Numbered from the stretch's first letter, positions 1-8,137 are shown. The stretch: DNA of 64,000 nt from Comamonadaceae bacterium (GCA_027488735.1 JAIYBB010000004.1:248001-312000); one strand, 5' to 3'. Notes: generated from the sequence alone by a model not told the origin. Program-made: numbers and translations.

Positions 1-168
1 TTCGGCTTGCATGCCCATGTGCAGCAGCAATTCTGCGGTGCGAACTGCGTGGGGTGTGTTGTTGCCAGGTGGTGTGTCGGTTGGTACGCGCACAAGCTCT
101 TTTAAAAACTTCACTTGCTCGTCAAAGTGTTGGTCAATCCATTGGTCAATGCGCTCGTAAGTGTTCAT
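1..168 (-). CDS. M20-family amidohydrolase/peptidase, N-terminal fragment
   Basis: The window edge cuts this gene; only the first 56 residues are present. They begin MNTYERIDQWIDQ and include VRVPTDTPPGNN, which resembles the N-terminus of ArgE/DapE-type M20 metallohydrolases (deacetylases, desuccinylases, carbamoyl-amidohydrolases). The metal ligands lie outside the window, so the substrate cannot be read. Its ATG overlaps the stop of the upstream allantoinase by 4 nt (ATGA), so the two are probably translationally coupled. A role in purine-ring or ureide breakdown is an inference from that neighbour. Confidence 0.75.
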   Translation of the reverse strand, partial: MNTYERIDQWIDQHFDEQVKFLKELVRVPTDTPPGNNTPHAVRTAELLLHMGMQAE

Positions 169-1121
169 GCAATAGCCAGGCTAGGCTGGTCGTTAAACGG
201 GTGATGGGATTTCCAATGGCGCGCGATGTCTATGCGTTTGCACACCCACACTTTGTCATGTTTTTCCACGTGGTCTAAAAACTTTTGCAGCGCCAGCATA
301 CGGCCGGGTCTGCCCAGCAGTCGGCAATGCATGCCTACGCTCATCATTTTGGGAGTTGTCTCGCCTTCAGCGTACAGCACGTCAAAACTGTCGCGCAAGT
401 AGACAAAAAAATCATCCGCTTGCGAGTACCCTTGCGGCAGCGCAAAGCGCATGTCATTGATGTCCAGCGTATAGGGCACCACCAGATGAGGCAGCACTTG
501 CCCATCCGATTTGCGTACTTTCATCCAGAACGGTAAATCGTCTCCGTAGTAATCGCTGTCGTATTCAAAACCGCCATGGTCGAGCAATAAACGGCGTGTG
601 TTGGGGCTGTCACGGCCGGTGTACCAACCCGTTGGTGCCTGTCCTGTCATCTGCCGAATAATCTCTATACCGGTTTGCATGTGTTGTCGCTCGGTGGCTT
701 CGTCCATTTGCTGGTAATTGATCCAGCGCCAGCCATGACAAGCGATCTCGTGCCCTAGTTCCATAAAGGCCGCGGTCAATTCAGGGTGACGCTGCAATGC
801 CATGCTCACACCAAACACAGTCAAAGGCAAATGCCTTTTTTCAAATTCTTTCAACAGACGCCAGACTCCAACACGCGAGCCGTATTCGTAAATGCTTTCC
901 ATGGTCAGATGGCGCTCGGGGTAGCTGGGCGGATTGAACATTTCTGAAAGAAATTGTTCGGAACCGAGGTCGCCATGCAGTGTGGCGTTTTCTCCGCCTT
1001 CCTCGTAGTTCAGGACAAATTGAAGCGCGATTCTTGCGCCAGCGGGCCAGTTGGCCTGCGGCGGGTTGCGACCATAGCCAATCAGGTCTCTAGGGTAGGG
1101 AAGCGTGGCATCGTAAGTCAT
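165..1121 (-). CDS. puuE: Cofactor-independent allantoinase PuuE-like (polysaccharide deacetylase fold)
   Basis: A 318-residue protein of the polysaccharide-deacetylase superfamily. Its N-terminus (YPRDLIGYGRNPP, then FVLNYEEGGE) and the segments ELGHEIACHGWRW and WYTGRDSPNTRRLL match PuuE, which hydrolyses allantoin to allantoate without a bound metal, or a closely related urate-catabolism deacetylase. Length is normal for the family (about 300-320). It starts at an ATG, and its stop overlaps the start of an M20-type amidohydrolase, consistent with a purine-catabolic operon on the minus strand. The family is clear; the exact substrate is inferred. Confidence 0.88.
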   Translation of the reverse strand: MTYDATLPYPRDLIGYGRNPPQANWPAGARIALQFVLNYEEGGENATLHGDLGSEQFLSEMFNPPSYPERHLTMESIYEYGSRVGVWRLLKEFEKRHLPLTVFGVSMALQRHPELTAAFMELGHEIACHGWRWINYQQMDEATERQHMQTGIEIIRQMTGQAPTGWYTGRDSPNTRRLLLDHGGFEYDSDYYGDDLPFWMKVRKSDGQVLPHLVVPYTLDINDMRFALPQGYSQADDFFVYLRDSFDVLYAEGETTPKMMSVGMHCRLLGRPGRMLALQKFLDHVEKHDKVWVCKRIDIARHWKSHHPFNDQPSLAIA

Positions 1122-1129
1122 GCCAAATA

Positions 1130-1354
1130 CTACCCGATGCCTGCGTCCTTTTTCTGTTCAGCGGCTTCCTTCTCCTTGTTGTGGCGCAACCGCAAAGGGG
1201 TTCCCAACAAGTACAGCACCAGACCCAGAGGCAATATCCCGTAGAACACAAATGTCAGGATGGCACCAAGCAAACTGCCATTGCTGGCCACGGCTTCTAC
1301 CACGGACATCAAGGTGACCACGAACATCCAAGCAATGACAACGATATACATCAT
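1130..1354 (-). CDS. Small two-TM membrane protein, unknown function
   Basis: A 74-residue protein with two hydrophobic spans (about residues 1-20 and 29-50) and a charged C-terminal tail (LRHNKEKEAAEQKK). No family is recognised. It lies 8 nt upstream of puuE on the same strand and could be cotranscribed. No purine-rich ribosome site is visible before its double ATG, so the start is uncertain. Its reality rests on its hydrophobic pattern and on filling the space between puuE and the next gene. Confidence 0.55.
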   Translation of the reverse strand: MMYIVVIAWMFVVTLMSVVEAVASNGSLLGAILTFVFYGILPLGLVLYLLGTPLRLRHNKEKEAAEQKKDAGIG

Positions 1355-1381
1355 GGGGGAATGGCCAATGGCAACAACGTG

Positions 1382-1738
1382 TCAGACACAAGGAAAGTTA
1401 GCCACCATCACTTCGCGCACCACACTTGCCGCGTTATAGCGAAGCAGGTCCGGGCGTTGTTGCATTTGCAAGCGAACCAAGTCAGTGATGGTGTTTATCT
1501 CGGTTTTTTCATTCATACACACCGGCGAGGACTTCGTCAACATCAAGGTATCCACCACGCCCATGATGTAGTTGCGACCATTGAAGCGGATGGTTTCTGA
1601 CTCAGACAATAGACTCGCCTGCAATTCTGAAGCGGTTAAGAAGCGAGTGCTTTTGGCAGCAAACGCTTGATTGGACAGGACACTGATCAGCAGGCCCGCC
1701 AAGCATGCAAAGCCATGAAATTTAAGGCGCTGCTTCAA
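1382..1738 (-). CDS. Secreted Rap1a/Tai-like small protein
   Basis: A 118-residue protein with a signal peptide ending near SNQAFA. The mature part has the spacing of the Rap1a/Tai fold: a FLTASELQASL helix, the YIMGVVDTL segment, a cysteine at SPVCMN, and a terminal NFPCV that would pair with it. Rap1a-type proteins include immunity proteins against type VI amidases, but many chromosomal members have no known effector and none is seen nearby. It overlaps the end of the upstream cytochrome gene by 17 nt, which suggests one transcript. Confidence 0.65.
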   Translation of the reverse strand: MKQRLKFHGFACLAGLLISVLSNQAFAAKSTRFLTASELQASLLSESETIRFNGRNYIMGVVDTLMLTKSSPVCMNEKTEINTITDLVRLQMQQRPDLLRYNAASVVREVMVANFPCV

Positions 1739-2036
1739 CCGTGACTTTCATGCTGCTGTACCAAGCTGCCAATTGGGCAATTTCTGCATCTGTGAGGGGT
1801 TTGGCAATCACACCCATGACTTCATGGTGGCGTTTGCCATTGCGGTAGTTCTTCAACTGCTCGCTCAAATAAATGGCTTGTTGACCCGCGAGATTGGGGG
1901 CGCTGGGCATGCTGGCAATGCCGTTGACGCCGTGGCATAGCGCACAAGCGGTGTCTGCTTTGGCCCGTCCAGCTGCAATATCGTCTGCAAAGCATACGTT
2001 GGCAGATAAAAAAAGTAATGCAATGATTTTTTTCAT
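1722..2036 (-). CDS. Small c-type cytochrome (class I, c553-like)
   Basis: A periplasmic monohaem cytochrome c of 104 residues. The start at 2036 is chosen because it gives a clean signal peptide (MKKIIALLFLSANVCFA); a longer reading to 2090 would run through a terminator hairpin. The haem motif is CALCH and a C-terminal methionine ligand is likely in HEVMGVIAKPL. It sits directly downstream of the PQQ-type sugar dehydrogenase gene and may accept its electrons, an inference from order only. It overlaps the following Rap1a-like gene. Confidence 0.85.
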   Translation of the reverse strand: MKKIIALLFLSANVCFADDIAAGRAKADTACALCHGVNGIASMPSAPNLAGQQAIYLSEQLKNYRNGKRHHEVMGVIAKPLTDAEIAQLAAWYSSMKVTVEAAP

Positions 2037-2046
2037 GATGTTCTCG

Positions 2047-2074
2047 TAAAAAATGGGGCCTCCGAAGAGGCCCC
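2047..2074 (-). terminator. Intrinsic terminator after the sugar dehydrogenase gene
   Basis: An 8-bp perfect stem (GGGGCCTC/GAGGCCCC) with a 4-nt loop at 2055-2074 is followed, on the minus strand, by ATTTTTTA at 2047-2054. It lies between the dehydrogenase stop and the cytochrome start, so it should end or attenuate the upstream transcript before the cytochrome gene. Confidence 0.85.
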
Positions 2075-2126
2075 ACTGTTCTTTCTTCAATTGAACACGG
2101 GTTGTTCACCCATGCTACAAACTGAA

Positions 2127-3404
2127 TCAGTTACCTGTGTAGCTGATGCGGTAGATGGCGCCAGCGTAGTCGTCAGACACGAGGATAGAACCATCTGGCA
2201 GGTTTGCGACATCAACAGGACGGCCCAACGCGCGGTTGGTGCCCTTGTCGAGGAAGCCATCAGCAAACACTTCAGCAGGACCTGCATTGCCATCGGCCTT
2301 GACAGGGATGAAGTTGATCAGGTAGCCGCTAGGAACGCTGCGGTTCCAAGAACCGTGAGCTGCCACGAACAAACCACCTTGGTACTTGGCAGGGAAAGCC
2401 TTGCCAGTGTAGTGTGTCACGCCCAATTGAGCTTGGTGAGCTGGGAACTCGACTTGAGGAGCGATCATGCCAGCTGGCTCTTTCATGTCCTTCAGGTCAG
2501 GTGCTGCAGCAGAACCAGCCACTTTGAAACGGCCGTTGTAGAAGGGGAAACCGAAGTGTTCGCCTGCTTTGGTCAGCTTGTTCAACTCGCCTGGAGGAAT
2601 GTCGTCACCCAAACCGTCAACTTGGTTGTCAGTTGTCCAGATGTCGCCCTTAGGTCCAATGGTCAAACCGGCAGGATTACGCATGCCTTTGGAGTAAACC
2701 ATACGACCTGTACCGTCGAGGCCGTTGTAGCGGATCACGCCACCAATGCCGACTTCGTCATACAAAGCCACTTTGTCTTTGGGCTGAACGTTGTAAGGCT
2801 GGCCCAATGTGACATAGATTTTGCCGTCGTTGTCGATTTTGCAAACACGACCTGTGTGGTTGAAAGATTGCTCTTCCACGGGAATCATCTTGCCTTCAGG
2901 AACGACCACGCCCACTGCGACGTCCGGACCTTCGTAGAAGTATTCGGCAGCAGGGAAGTGCAACATGCGGTTGGATTCAGCAACAACCAAGAAACCGTCT
3001 TTGGTAAAGCAAACGCCGTTAGGGTTGCTGAACTTGATGGCGGGAGCGAATGCTTTGACTTCGGTTGCAGCGTCACCGTTGTTACGGTTAGTCACTGCCC
3101 ATACGGTGGTTTTGCGTGTACCAACGAACAACATGTTGGTAGAAGGCGCAACAGCCATGTAACGCGCATCAGGCACGATAGCGTACAGATCAATTTTGAA
3201 GCCATCGGGCAACTTGATTTTTTTCAAGTTAGCACGGATGGCATCAGCATTCTTACCTTCTTGTGGAATGGTTGGAATGTTCATGTTGGTGTCGGTGTTG
3301 CCCATGCGTTGCAGGGTGGACAGGTTTTTGTCCTGGGCAAAAGATGACGTAGCGACCAACGCTGTAACGGCCAAGGTGATGGCAGAGATTTTTTTAAAGA
3401 TCAC
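2127..3404 (-). CDS. PQQ-type glucose/sorbosone dehydrogenase family protein, exported
   Basis: A soluble periplasmic beta-propeller of the glucose/L-sorbosone dehydrogenase family, which oxidises sugars or related alcohols/aldehydes using PQQ. Family segments include MRNPAGLTIGPKGDIWTTDN, AHQAQLGVTHYTGKAFP, FVAAHGSWNRS and GRPVDVANLPDGSILVSDD. A GTG start at 3404 is preferred: AGAGGA lies 6 nt upstream and it leads straight into a signal peptide (VIFKKISAITLAVTALV, cleavage after SSFAQ); an ATG at 3446 is an alternative. Substrate unknown. A terminator follows and a c-type cytochrome gene comes next. Confidence 0.85.
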   Translation of the reverse strand: MIFKKISAITLAVTALVATSSFAQDKNLSTLQRMGNTDTNMNIPTIPQEGKNADAIRANLKKIKLPDGFKIDLYAIVPDARYMAVAPSTNMLFVGTRKTTVWAVTNRNNGDAATEVKAFAPAIKFSNPNGVCFTKDGFLVVAESNRMLHFPAAEYFYEGPDVAVGVVVPEGKMIPVEEQSFNHTGRVCKIDNDGKIYVTLGQPYNVQPKDKVALYDEVGIGGVIRYNGLDGTGRMVYSKGMRNPAGLTIGPKGDIWTTDNQVDGLGDDIPPGELNKLTKAGEHFGFPFYNGRFKVAGSAAAPDLKDMKEPAGMIAPQVEFPAHQAQLGVTHYTGKAFPAKYQGGLFVAAHGSWNRSVPSGYLINFIPVKADGNAGPAEVFADGFLDKGTNRALGRPVDVANLPDGSILVSDDYAGAIYRISYTGN

Positions 3405-3524
3405 TTGGATTCCTCTAGCAGAAAAAAAAGGCAACATAGCCATCAAGGATCTTACCGGCTTGTTGGAAATCCCAAAGGGTAGAAACCCCAGCGACTGATA
3501 GTTTCTGGAATTAAATATTTAATA

Positions 3525-4025
3525 TTAAAAATATGGCGACTCATTTACACTGCGTAGATCCGTTAAAGGATGTTCAGGTTTCCTCAACATCAGTGCGGAG
3601 CGCTTGCAGGAGGCCACCAGCACTTGGTGTTGGTTATAGCCTCGGTGTTCAAAAACCACAATGCCGTTGTGGGGTCTGGATTTGCTGTCGCGCAGTTCTT
3701 TCACTTCGGTTTCTACATGCACTGTGTCGCCGTGAAACAACGGTTTAGGAAAGCGCACTTCATCCCAGCCCAAATTGGCCACGGTGGTGCCAAGCGTGGT
3801 GTCGCCGACTGAAACGCCAACAATCAAACCCAGCGTGAAAACGCTGTTGACAATCCGCTGTCCGTATTCCGTGTGGTGCTTGCAATATTCTTCATCCAGA
3901 TGCAGCGCAGCAGGGTTGTGTGTGAGCGCCGAGAACATGATGTTGTCCATTTCAGACACCGTGCGCCGAATGGCATGCTTGAACACTTGTCCAACAAAAA
4001 ATTCCTCGAAATACAGGCCAGCCAT
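3525..4025 (-). CDS. MaoC-family (hot-dog) dehydratase
   Basis: A protein of about 166 residues with the MaoC hydratase pattern: GLYFEEFFVGQVFKHAIRRTVSE at the N-terminus, the active-site-like segment SALTHNPAALHLDEEYC, and GWDEVRFPKPLFHGDTVHVETEV. The family hydrates 2-enoyl-CoA or mesaconyl-type CoA thioesters. The ATG at 4025 is 2 nt after the stop of the upstream CitE-like gene, whose last codons (AAAGGACAT) supply the ribosome site; a TTG at 4031 also fits. The MaoC plus CitE-like pairing points to a branched or C5 dicarboxylyl-CoA route, by inference. Confidence 0.85.
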   Translation of the reverse strand: MAGLYFEEFFVGQVFKHAIRRTVSEMDNIMFSALTHNPAALHLDEEYCKHHTEYGQRIVNSVFTLGLIVGVSVGDTTLGTTVANLGWDEVRFPKPLFHGDTVHVETEVKELRDSKSRPHNGIVVFEHRGYNQHQVLVASCKRSALMLRKPEHPLTDLRSVNESPYF

Positions 4026-4027
4026 GT

Positions 4028-4900
4028 TCAATGTCCTTTGTGGGTTGCTAGCAGACGCAGCGCCTGCGTCAAATGGGGTTTGTCAATCATCTTGCCATCC
4101 AATTGCACCGTGCCCGCGCCATGGGCCTGAGCAAATGCGTCGATGATGCGTTGTGCGTGTTGCAACTCTTGCGGTGTGGCGGTGAAGCCTGCGTTGATGA
4201 TGGGTACTTGGTCGGGGTGGATGGCCAGCTTGCCGCTGAAGCCCTGACGCCTGGCACGTTGCACGTCGGCTTGCAAGCTATCGGCGTTGCGAAAATCCAC
4301 ATTCAAAGTGTCTATGGCTTGCACACCTGCATGAGAGGCGGCCAGCAAGCACAAAGAACGCGCAAGCACAAAGGCCTCATCAAATTCACCATTGTCTTTT
4401 TTGTTGGTTGTCGCGCCAATATCCGTCGCCAAGTCCTCTGCGCCCCAGGTCAAACCGGCCAAGCGAGGAGAGCAGCCTGCGTAGCTGTCAAGTTGAAACA
4501 AAGCCCCGGCCACTTCGGTGGCAACAGGCAGTATGCGGGTGTGGCCGTGCGCGATGCCTTCGCGTTGTTCAAGCGCGCTCAGAAAATGGTCGAGTTGCAA
4601 CACATCGCTGGCATTCAGCGGTTTGGGCAACACGATACCGTCTGGTTGACCGGCCATGACCGCCACCAGATCGGGCAGGGCAAGTGGTGTGTTCAAAGGA
4701 TTGATACGTACCCAGACTTGTTGGTTCGCGCGGTCGTGGGATTTCAAATAGTCCAACACCAAACCGCGTGCAACAGGCAAGCGGTCTTGCGACACCGCGT
4801 CTTCCAAGTCCAACAACAAGGCATCCGCGCCGGTGCTTGCAGCTTTGGCCAATTTTTTCTCACTGTCGCCAGGCACGAACAGCAATGATTTGAGCGTCAT
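4028..4900 (-). CDS. HpcH/HpaI aldolase / CitE-like CoA ester lyase
   Basis: A TIM-barrel lyase of 290 residues in the CitE-like family (malyl-CoA, citramalyl-CoA or 3-methylmalyl-CoA lyases and thioesterases). Visible family segments are SLLFVPGDSEKKLAKA, ADALLLDLEDAVS, VWVRINPLNT, the metal-binding LTWGAEDLATDIGA and GKLAIHPDQVPIIN. The start MTLKSLLF at 4900 gives the usual family N-terminus. It is followed after 2 nt by a MaoC hydratase; together they could hydrate and cleave a CoA ester such as mesaconyl/citramalyl-CoA, which is inferred. Confidence 0.88.
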   Translation of the reverse strand: MTLKSLLFVPGDSEKKLAKAASTGADALLLDLEDAVSQDRLPVARGLVLDYLKSHDRANQQVWVRINPLNTPLALPDLVAVMAGQPDGIVLPKPLNASDVLQLDHFLSALEQREGIAHGHTRILPVATEVAGALFQLDSYAGCSPRLAGLTWGAEDLATDIGATTNKKDNGEFDEAFVLARSLCLLAASHAGVQAIDTLNVDFRNADSLQADVQRARRQGFSGKLAIHPDQVPIINAGFTATPQELQHAQRIIDAFAQAHGAGTVQLDGKMIDKPHLTQALRLLATHKGH

Positions 4901-5082
4901 GGGTTGTCTTTCTGTTGATACAAAGCATGCTATCAAACTGCATTTCGCCGGGTTTCGAAAGCGGTGGATATGAAAAACCTTGCAACCAAAGGAATTAATC
5001 GCAACTAAAAGGGATCAACGACTCATCAACGACAATCTAAGGCTTGCCTAAACGACATAACTATTTTTTCCTGAGACATTGA

Positions 5083-5601
5083 ATGAAACCCGACACCATT
5101 GAAGCGACTTTGCCTGTGATTGATGCCACTGAGTTGCGCCGCTGTCTCGGAACCTTTGTGACCGGGGTGACCGTCATGACAGCGCTGGACGCGGATGGTC
5201 AGCCTGATGGCATCACCGCAAATTCATTCAGTTCGTTGTCACTCGACCCGCCGTTGATTGTCTGGAGCCTGCGTTTGCAATCACGCAGTTTTCAAACATT
5301 CAAAAACGCCCAGCGGTTTGCCGTCAACATATTGGCGCAAGACCAAGTGTCTGTGTCCAACCGGTTCGCAACTTCTGGTGTGAAAAATTTTGCAGAAGTG
5401 CCCCACACACTGGGCCTTGGCGGCGTGCCATTGATCGAGGGTTGTGCTTCTTACCTTGAATGCAGTTTAGAAGCCACTTATCCCGGTGGTGACCATGAAC
5501 TGTTTGTAGCGAGGGTAGAGCGAATTCAGATGAACGATAAGAAGCCGTTGGCCTATGGCAATGGCGGGTATTTGGGGGTTGAGGTTTTGGATAAGGGCTA
5601 G
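5083..5601 (+). CDS. Flavin reductase family protein (FMN-binding split barrel)
   Basis: A 172-residue protein with the flavin reductase-like domain: LRRCLGTFVTGVTVMTA, ITANSFSSLSLDPPLIVWSL, SRSFQTFKNAQRFAVNIL and GGDHELFVARVERI. Such proteins reduce FMN or FAD with NAD(P)H, often as partners of two-component monooxygenases. No monooxygenase is adjacent. A C-terminal scrap of a similar but distinct flavin reductase lies on the far side of the 5.6-9.3 kb island. Confidence 0.88.
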   Translation: MKPDTIEATLPVIDATELRRCLGTFVTGVTVMTALDADGQPDGITANSFSSLSLDPPLIVWSLRLQSRSFQTFKNAQRFAVNILAQDQVSVSNRFATSGVKNFAEVPHTLGLGGVPLIEGCASYLECSLEATYPGGDHELFVARVERIQMNDKKPLAYGNGGYLGVEVLDKG

Positions 5602-5781
5602 GGCAAGACCTGAAGTAACTCATCGCCGTTGACATCTGTCGCTGAACATTCATTAACTGCTTATCTATATAGATCAGCAACTTAAAAATAATTCATTTTT
5701 TCCGCTTATTGGTGTTTTCTTATTGCCAAATAAACTTTATTGACTATTATTTGCATAATTAAATATGCATTAAATTTGACA

Positions 5782-6312
5782 ATGAATACATTGGTAGAAA
5801 CCGTTAGCGAATTTGTTAAATCTGCGGCTATTAAAAGAAAAATAGTATTTTTCTATGAGCAACACGGCAATGGTTTTGAAAAGTGGTTGCAGTTTGAAAT
5901 GATGCATTGGATGCAAGAGAAACAAGGCCATAAAGTTTCTTTAGAAGCAGGCATAGCAGCAGACCAGCGCATGACAAGCAAAACTAAATTCCAAGTGGAT
6001 GTGCTTGTAAAAATGAAAAATCAAGCGAATCATATATTTCATGCTGTTGAGTTAAAAGTCACAAAAGGCAAATCAACAGCCATGAGAAAAGCTGTCTATG
6101 ACTTGATACGGTTGTCCAAAGCTAAAGATTCGGAATGGGATTTTCGTAGCGTGACCGCCATGGTGGTTTGTGAAGGAGGCGGCGGAAACAAATACGAAGA
6201 ATATTTGAAAGCTCTGAAAGCAGGGGAAAAACAAGCATGGGTTTTTGAAAGACATGCAATCAAAAAAAAGTGGCGCATCAATTTATTTATTATGTTGGCA
6301 AGCGCCGCCTAG
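5782..6312 (+). CDS. PD-(D/E)XK nuclease-like protein, C-terminus frameshifted
   Basis: An AT-rich gene unlike its flanks. The ATG at 5782 is chosen; a TTG at 5740 would extend it. It encodes 176 residues as read. E39 (WLQFEMMHWM), D73 (KFQVDVLVK) and E90-x-K92 (HAVELKV) form the order and spacing of a PD-(D/E)XK catalytic core, so DNA cleavage is the likely activity. After the A8 run at 6262-6269 the reading ends quickly in INLFIMLASAA; dropping one A instead gives an uninterrupted C-terminus to 6397 and a 204-residue protein. No specific nuclease family is recognised. It is followed by an OLD-like ATPase gene, suggesting a two-gene defence unit. Confidence 0.65.
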   Translation: MNTLVETVSEFVKSAAIKRKIVFFYEQHGNGFEKWLQFEMMHWMQEKQGHKVSLEAGIAADQRMTSKTKFQVDVLVKMKNQANHIFHAVELKVTKGKSTAMRKAVYDLIRLSKAKDSEWDFRSVTAMVVCEGGGGNKYEEYLKALKAGEKQAWVFERHAIKKKWRINLFIMLASAA

Positions 6313-6397
6313 AAAAGCTGAAAAAGAAAACTTTACAGAGTTTGTTCATTATTTAAAAAATACTGCTCTCAAAGTAGGGTTGGATACATTTAAATAA
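6262..6397 (+). other. A8 tract and out-of-frame C-terminus of the nuclease-like gene
   Basis: Eight consecutive A residues at 6262-6269 separate two frames. Reading with seven A gives HAIKKSGASIYLLCWQ, then about 35 more residues ending GLDTFK and a TAA at 6395-6397, which leaves 29 nt before the ATPase ATG. The continuation has a plausible beta-strand followed by an amphipathic helix, and it closes the otherwise unexplained gap between the genes. This could be a true frameshift, phase variation, transcriptional slippage, or a sequencing or assembly error. Confidence 0.65.
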
Positions 6398-6426
6398 ATC
6401 AATATCAAATAATATTAGAAAAAATC

Positions 6427-7944
6427 ATGAAATTAAAGTCTATCGTTATTAATAATTTTCGATCTTTCGTTAGTATGCCAACTCCATTAGAGTTTGGCGA
6501 CATAACGGTACTAATTGGACCAAACAATGTAGGAAAAACATCCATTATCAAAGCAATCAGTTTTTTTCAACAAGGTTTAGCATCAGGTTTTTCCTTAGAC
6601 TGTAGAGATACAAGAAAAGAAACTGAAATTACACTCGATTTAGAAAAAGGTAACTTGACATCTTTTGGTCTCGGCAAACAAATTAAAGAATCTTCTCTTT
6701 TCAGGATGTATGTAAATCAATTGGGAGGTGAATTTAATTTAATAAGTTATCAGGATGCATCTGGCCAAGGTGTTTTAAATCGATGCACTTCTCATGCGCC
6801 AGAGCATGTTTTTATTCCTTTTTTTTCTAAACGCAAAGTTGGCTCTTACACTGAGTCGGTTGTAAATTTTTCAGGAAAATTAATCTTGCCTAATTTAAGT
6901 AATTTTGCGCAAAAATTGGTAGGCTTACCAGCGGCGCATCCAAGTTATAAAATATATTCAAGTGCATGTGAGCAGGTTTTGGGGTTTACTGTTTGTCACG
7001 TTGAGTCTAACGGTGGAGTAAAGCCGGGTGCTTTTTTTCCAGATGGCACACCTATATCCATAGAGCAAATGGGTGAAGGAGTTGCAAATATTGCTGCATT
7101 TTTATACGAATTAACAGTATCTAAAGAAAAAATATTTTTAATTGAAGAGCCAGAAAATGACTTACATCCGAATGCACTTAAGGCATTGTTGGATTTGATT
7201 ATTGAAAGCAGTAAAAATAATCAATTTATTATTTCTACCCATTCGAATATTGTATTGAGTCACCTTGGTGCAGAGCCGAGAACCAGGTTATATGAGATAA
7301 AAAACAAAAATAATTCATTTCCAGTGGAGGCAGCGGTTAATGAAATTTCAAAAAATCCAGGAGACCGATTTCGCGTGTTGAATGAATTAGGGTATGCATT
7401 TACTGACTACCAGCTATGGGACGGATGGTTATTTCTTGAAGAGTCTTCTGCTGAGACAATTATAAAAAAATATCTTATTCCATGGTTTGTGCCAGCATTA
7501 AAAAACATCAGAACCGTATCTGCCGCAGGTGTTACTAATATTGAACCTTTTTTTAGAGACTTTAGGCGATTGGTTTTATTTACTCACTTAGAATCAGTTT
7601 ATAAAAATAAAACATGGGTTTTAGTAGATGGAGATGATAAAGGCAAGGAAATCATACATAAATTAAAATCCGAATTTAATGATTGGCCTATGGAAAAATT
7701 TAATTGCTTTCAAGAGGTTAATTTCGAAAATTATTACCCAGTCTTTTTTTCTGATCGCATAGCTACTATACTTTTAATTGCCGATAAGGAAACAAAGAGA
7801 ATTGAAAAAAAGATATTACTGCAAGACGTTTGTAGTTGGTTAGACCTCGCAACAGATGAAGTAAAGAAAGAGTTGAAATTATCTGCTGCAGAGGTAATTG
7901 ATTTTTTAAAGAAAATAGCAAAAGAATTAAATAATCAAAAATGA
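6427..7944 (+). CDS. OLD-like ABC ATPase with C-terminal TOPRIM-type domain
   Basis: A 505-residue protein with strongly AT-rich codon use. The N-terminal SMC/RecF-like ATPase has Walker A GPNNVGKTS (31-39), a signature-like SIEQMGEGVAN (211-221), Walker B IFLIEEPENDLHP (236-248) and an H-loop STHSN (270-274). The C-terminal part has TOPRIM-like acidic positions: FLEESSAE (337-343), VLVDGDDKG (399-406) and an NFENYY segment near 434. This architecture is that of OLD-family nucleases and of the ATPase-TOPRIM proteins of Gabija (GajA) and PARIS-type defence. The gene pairs with an upstream PD-(D/E)XK-like protein rather than a UvrD helicase. Anti-phage function is inferred. Confidence 0.8.
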   Translation: MKLKSIVINNFRSFVSMPTPLEFGDITVLIGPNNVGKTSIIKAISFFQQGLASGFSLDCRDTRKETEITLDLEKGNLTSFGLGKQIKESSLFRMYVNQLGGEFNLISYQDASGQGVLNRCTSHAPEHVFIPFFSKRKVGSYTESVVNFSGKLILPNLSNFAQKLVGLPAAHPSYKIYSSACEQVLGFTVCHVESNGGVKPGAFFPDGTPISIEQMGEGVANIAAFLYELTVSKEKIFLIEEPENDLHPNALKALLDLIIESSKNNQFIISTHSNIVLSHLGAEPRTRLYEIKNKNNSFPVEAAVNEISKNPGDRFRVLNELGYAFTDYQLWDGWLFLEESSAETIIKKYLIPWFVPALKNIRTVSAAGVTNIEPFFRDFRRLVLFTHLESVYKNKTWVLVDGDDKGKEIIHKLKSEFNDWPMEKFNCFQEVNFENYYPVFFSDRIATILLIADKETKRIEKKILLQDVCSWLDLATDEVKKELKLSAAEVIDFLKKIAKELNNQK

Positions 7945-8137
7945 ATCTGTAACTTCACCGCAATACAAGCACTTCATCTCTTGTGTATGCTGAAGTCGTT
8001 TCAAATTTCCGCCTTTTTCGCGTAAACAAACTAGAACAATTTAATAATTTAATTGAATGTGGCCGTTCGTTATGATGCGCTGCAAAAATTAAATTTGATC
8101 CTATCTATGTACGGTTGCTAAAAAGTATTTGGCAGAT
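7945..8137. other. AT-rich intergenic region after the ATPase gene
   Basis: About 190 nt without a supported gene. A 6-bp inverted repeat (ACTTCA 7971-7976, TGAAGT 7991-7996) is followed some 17 nt later by a CTTTTTC run and might be a weak terminator. Nothing else is recognised. Confidence 0.4.

Noticed and set aside
1382..1738. Type VI secretion immunity role for the Rap1a-like protein
   Set aside because: No effector, VgrG, Hcp or PAAR gene is present nearby; the family also occurs in ordinary chromosomal settings.
2091..3347. Long plus-strand open frame opposite the sugar dehydrogenase gene
   Set aside because: It lies antisense to a gene with clear family motifs, has no recognisable domain, and its composition follows the complementary codon pattern.
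4073..4888. Long plus-strand open frame opposite the CitE-like lyase
   Set aside because: Antisense shadow of a gene with intact CitE-family motifs; no domain or ribosome site of its own.
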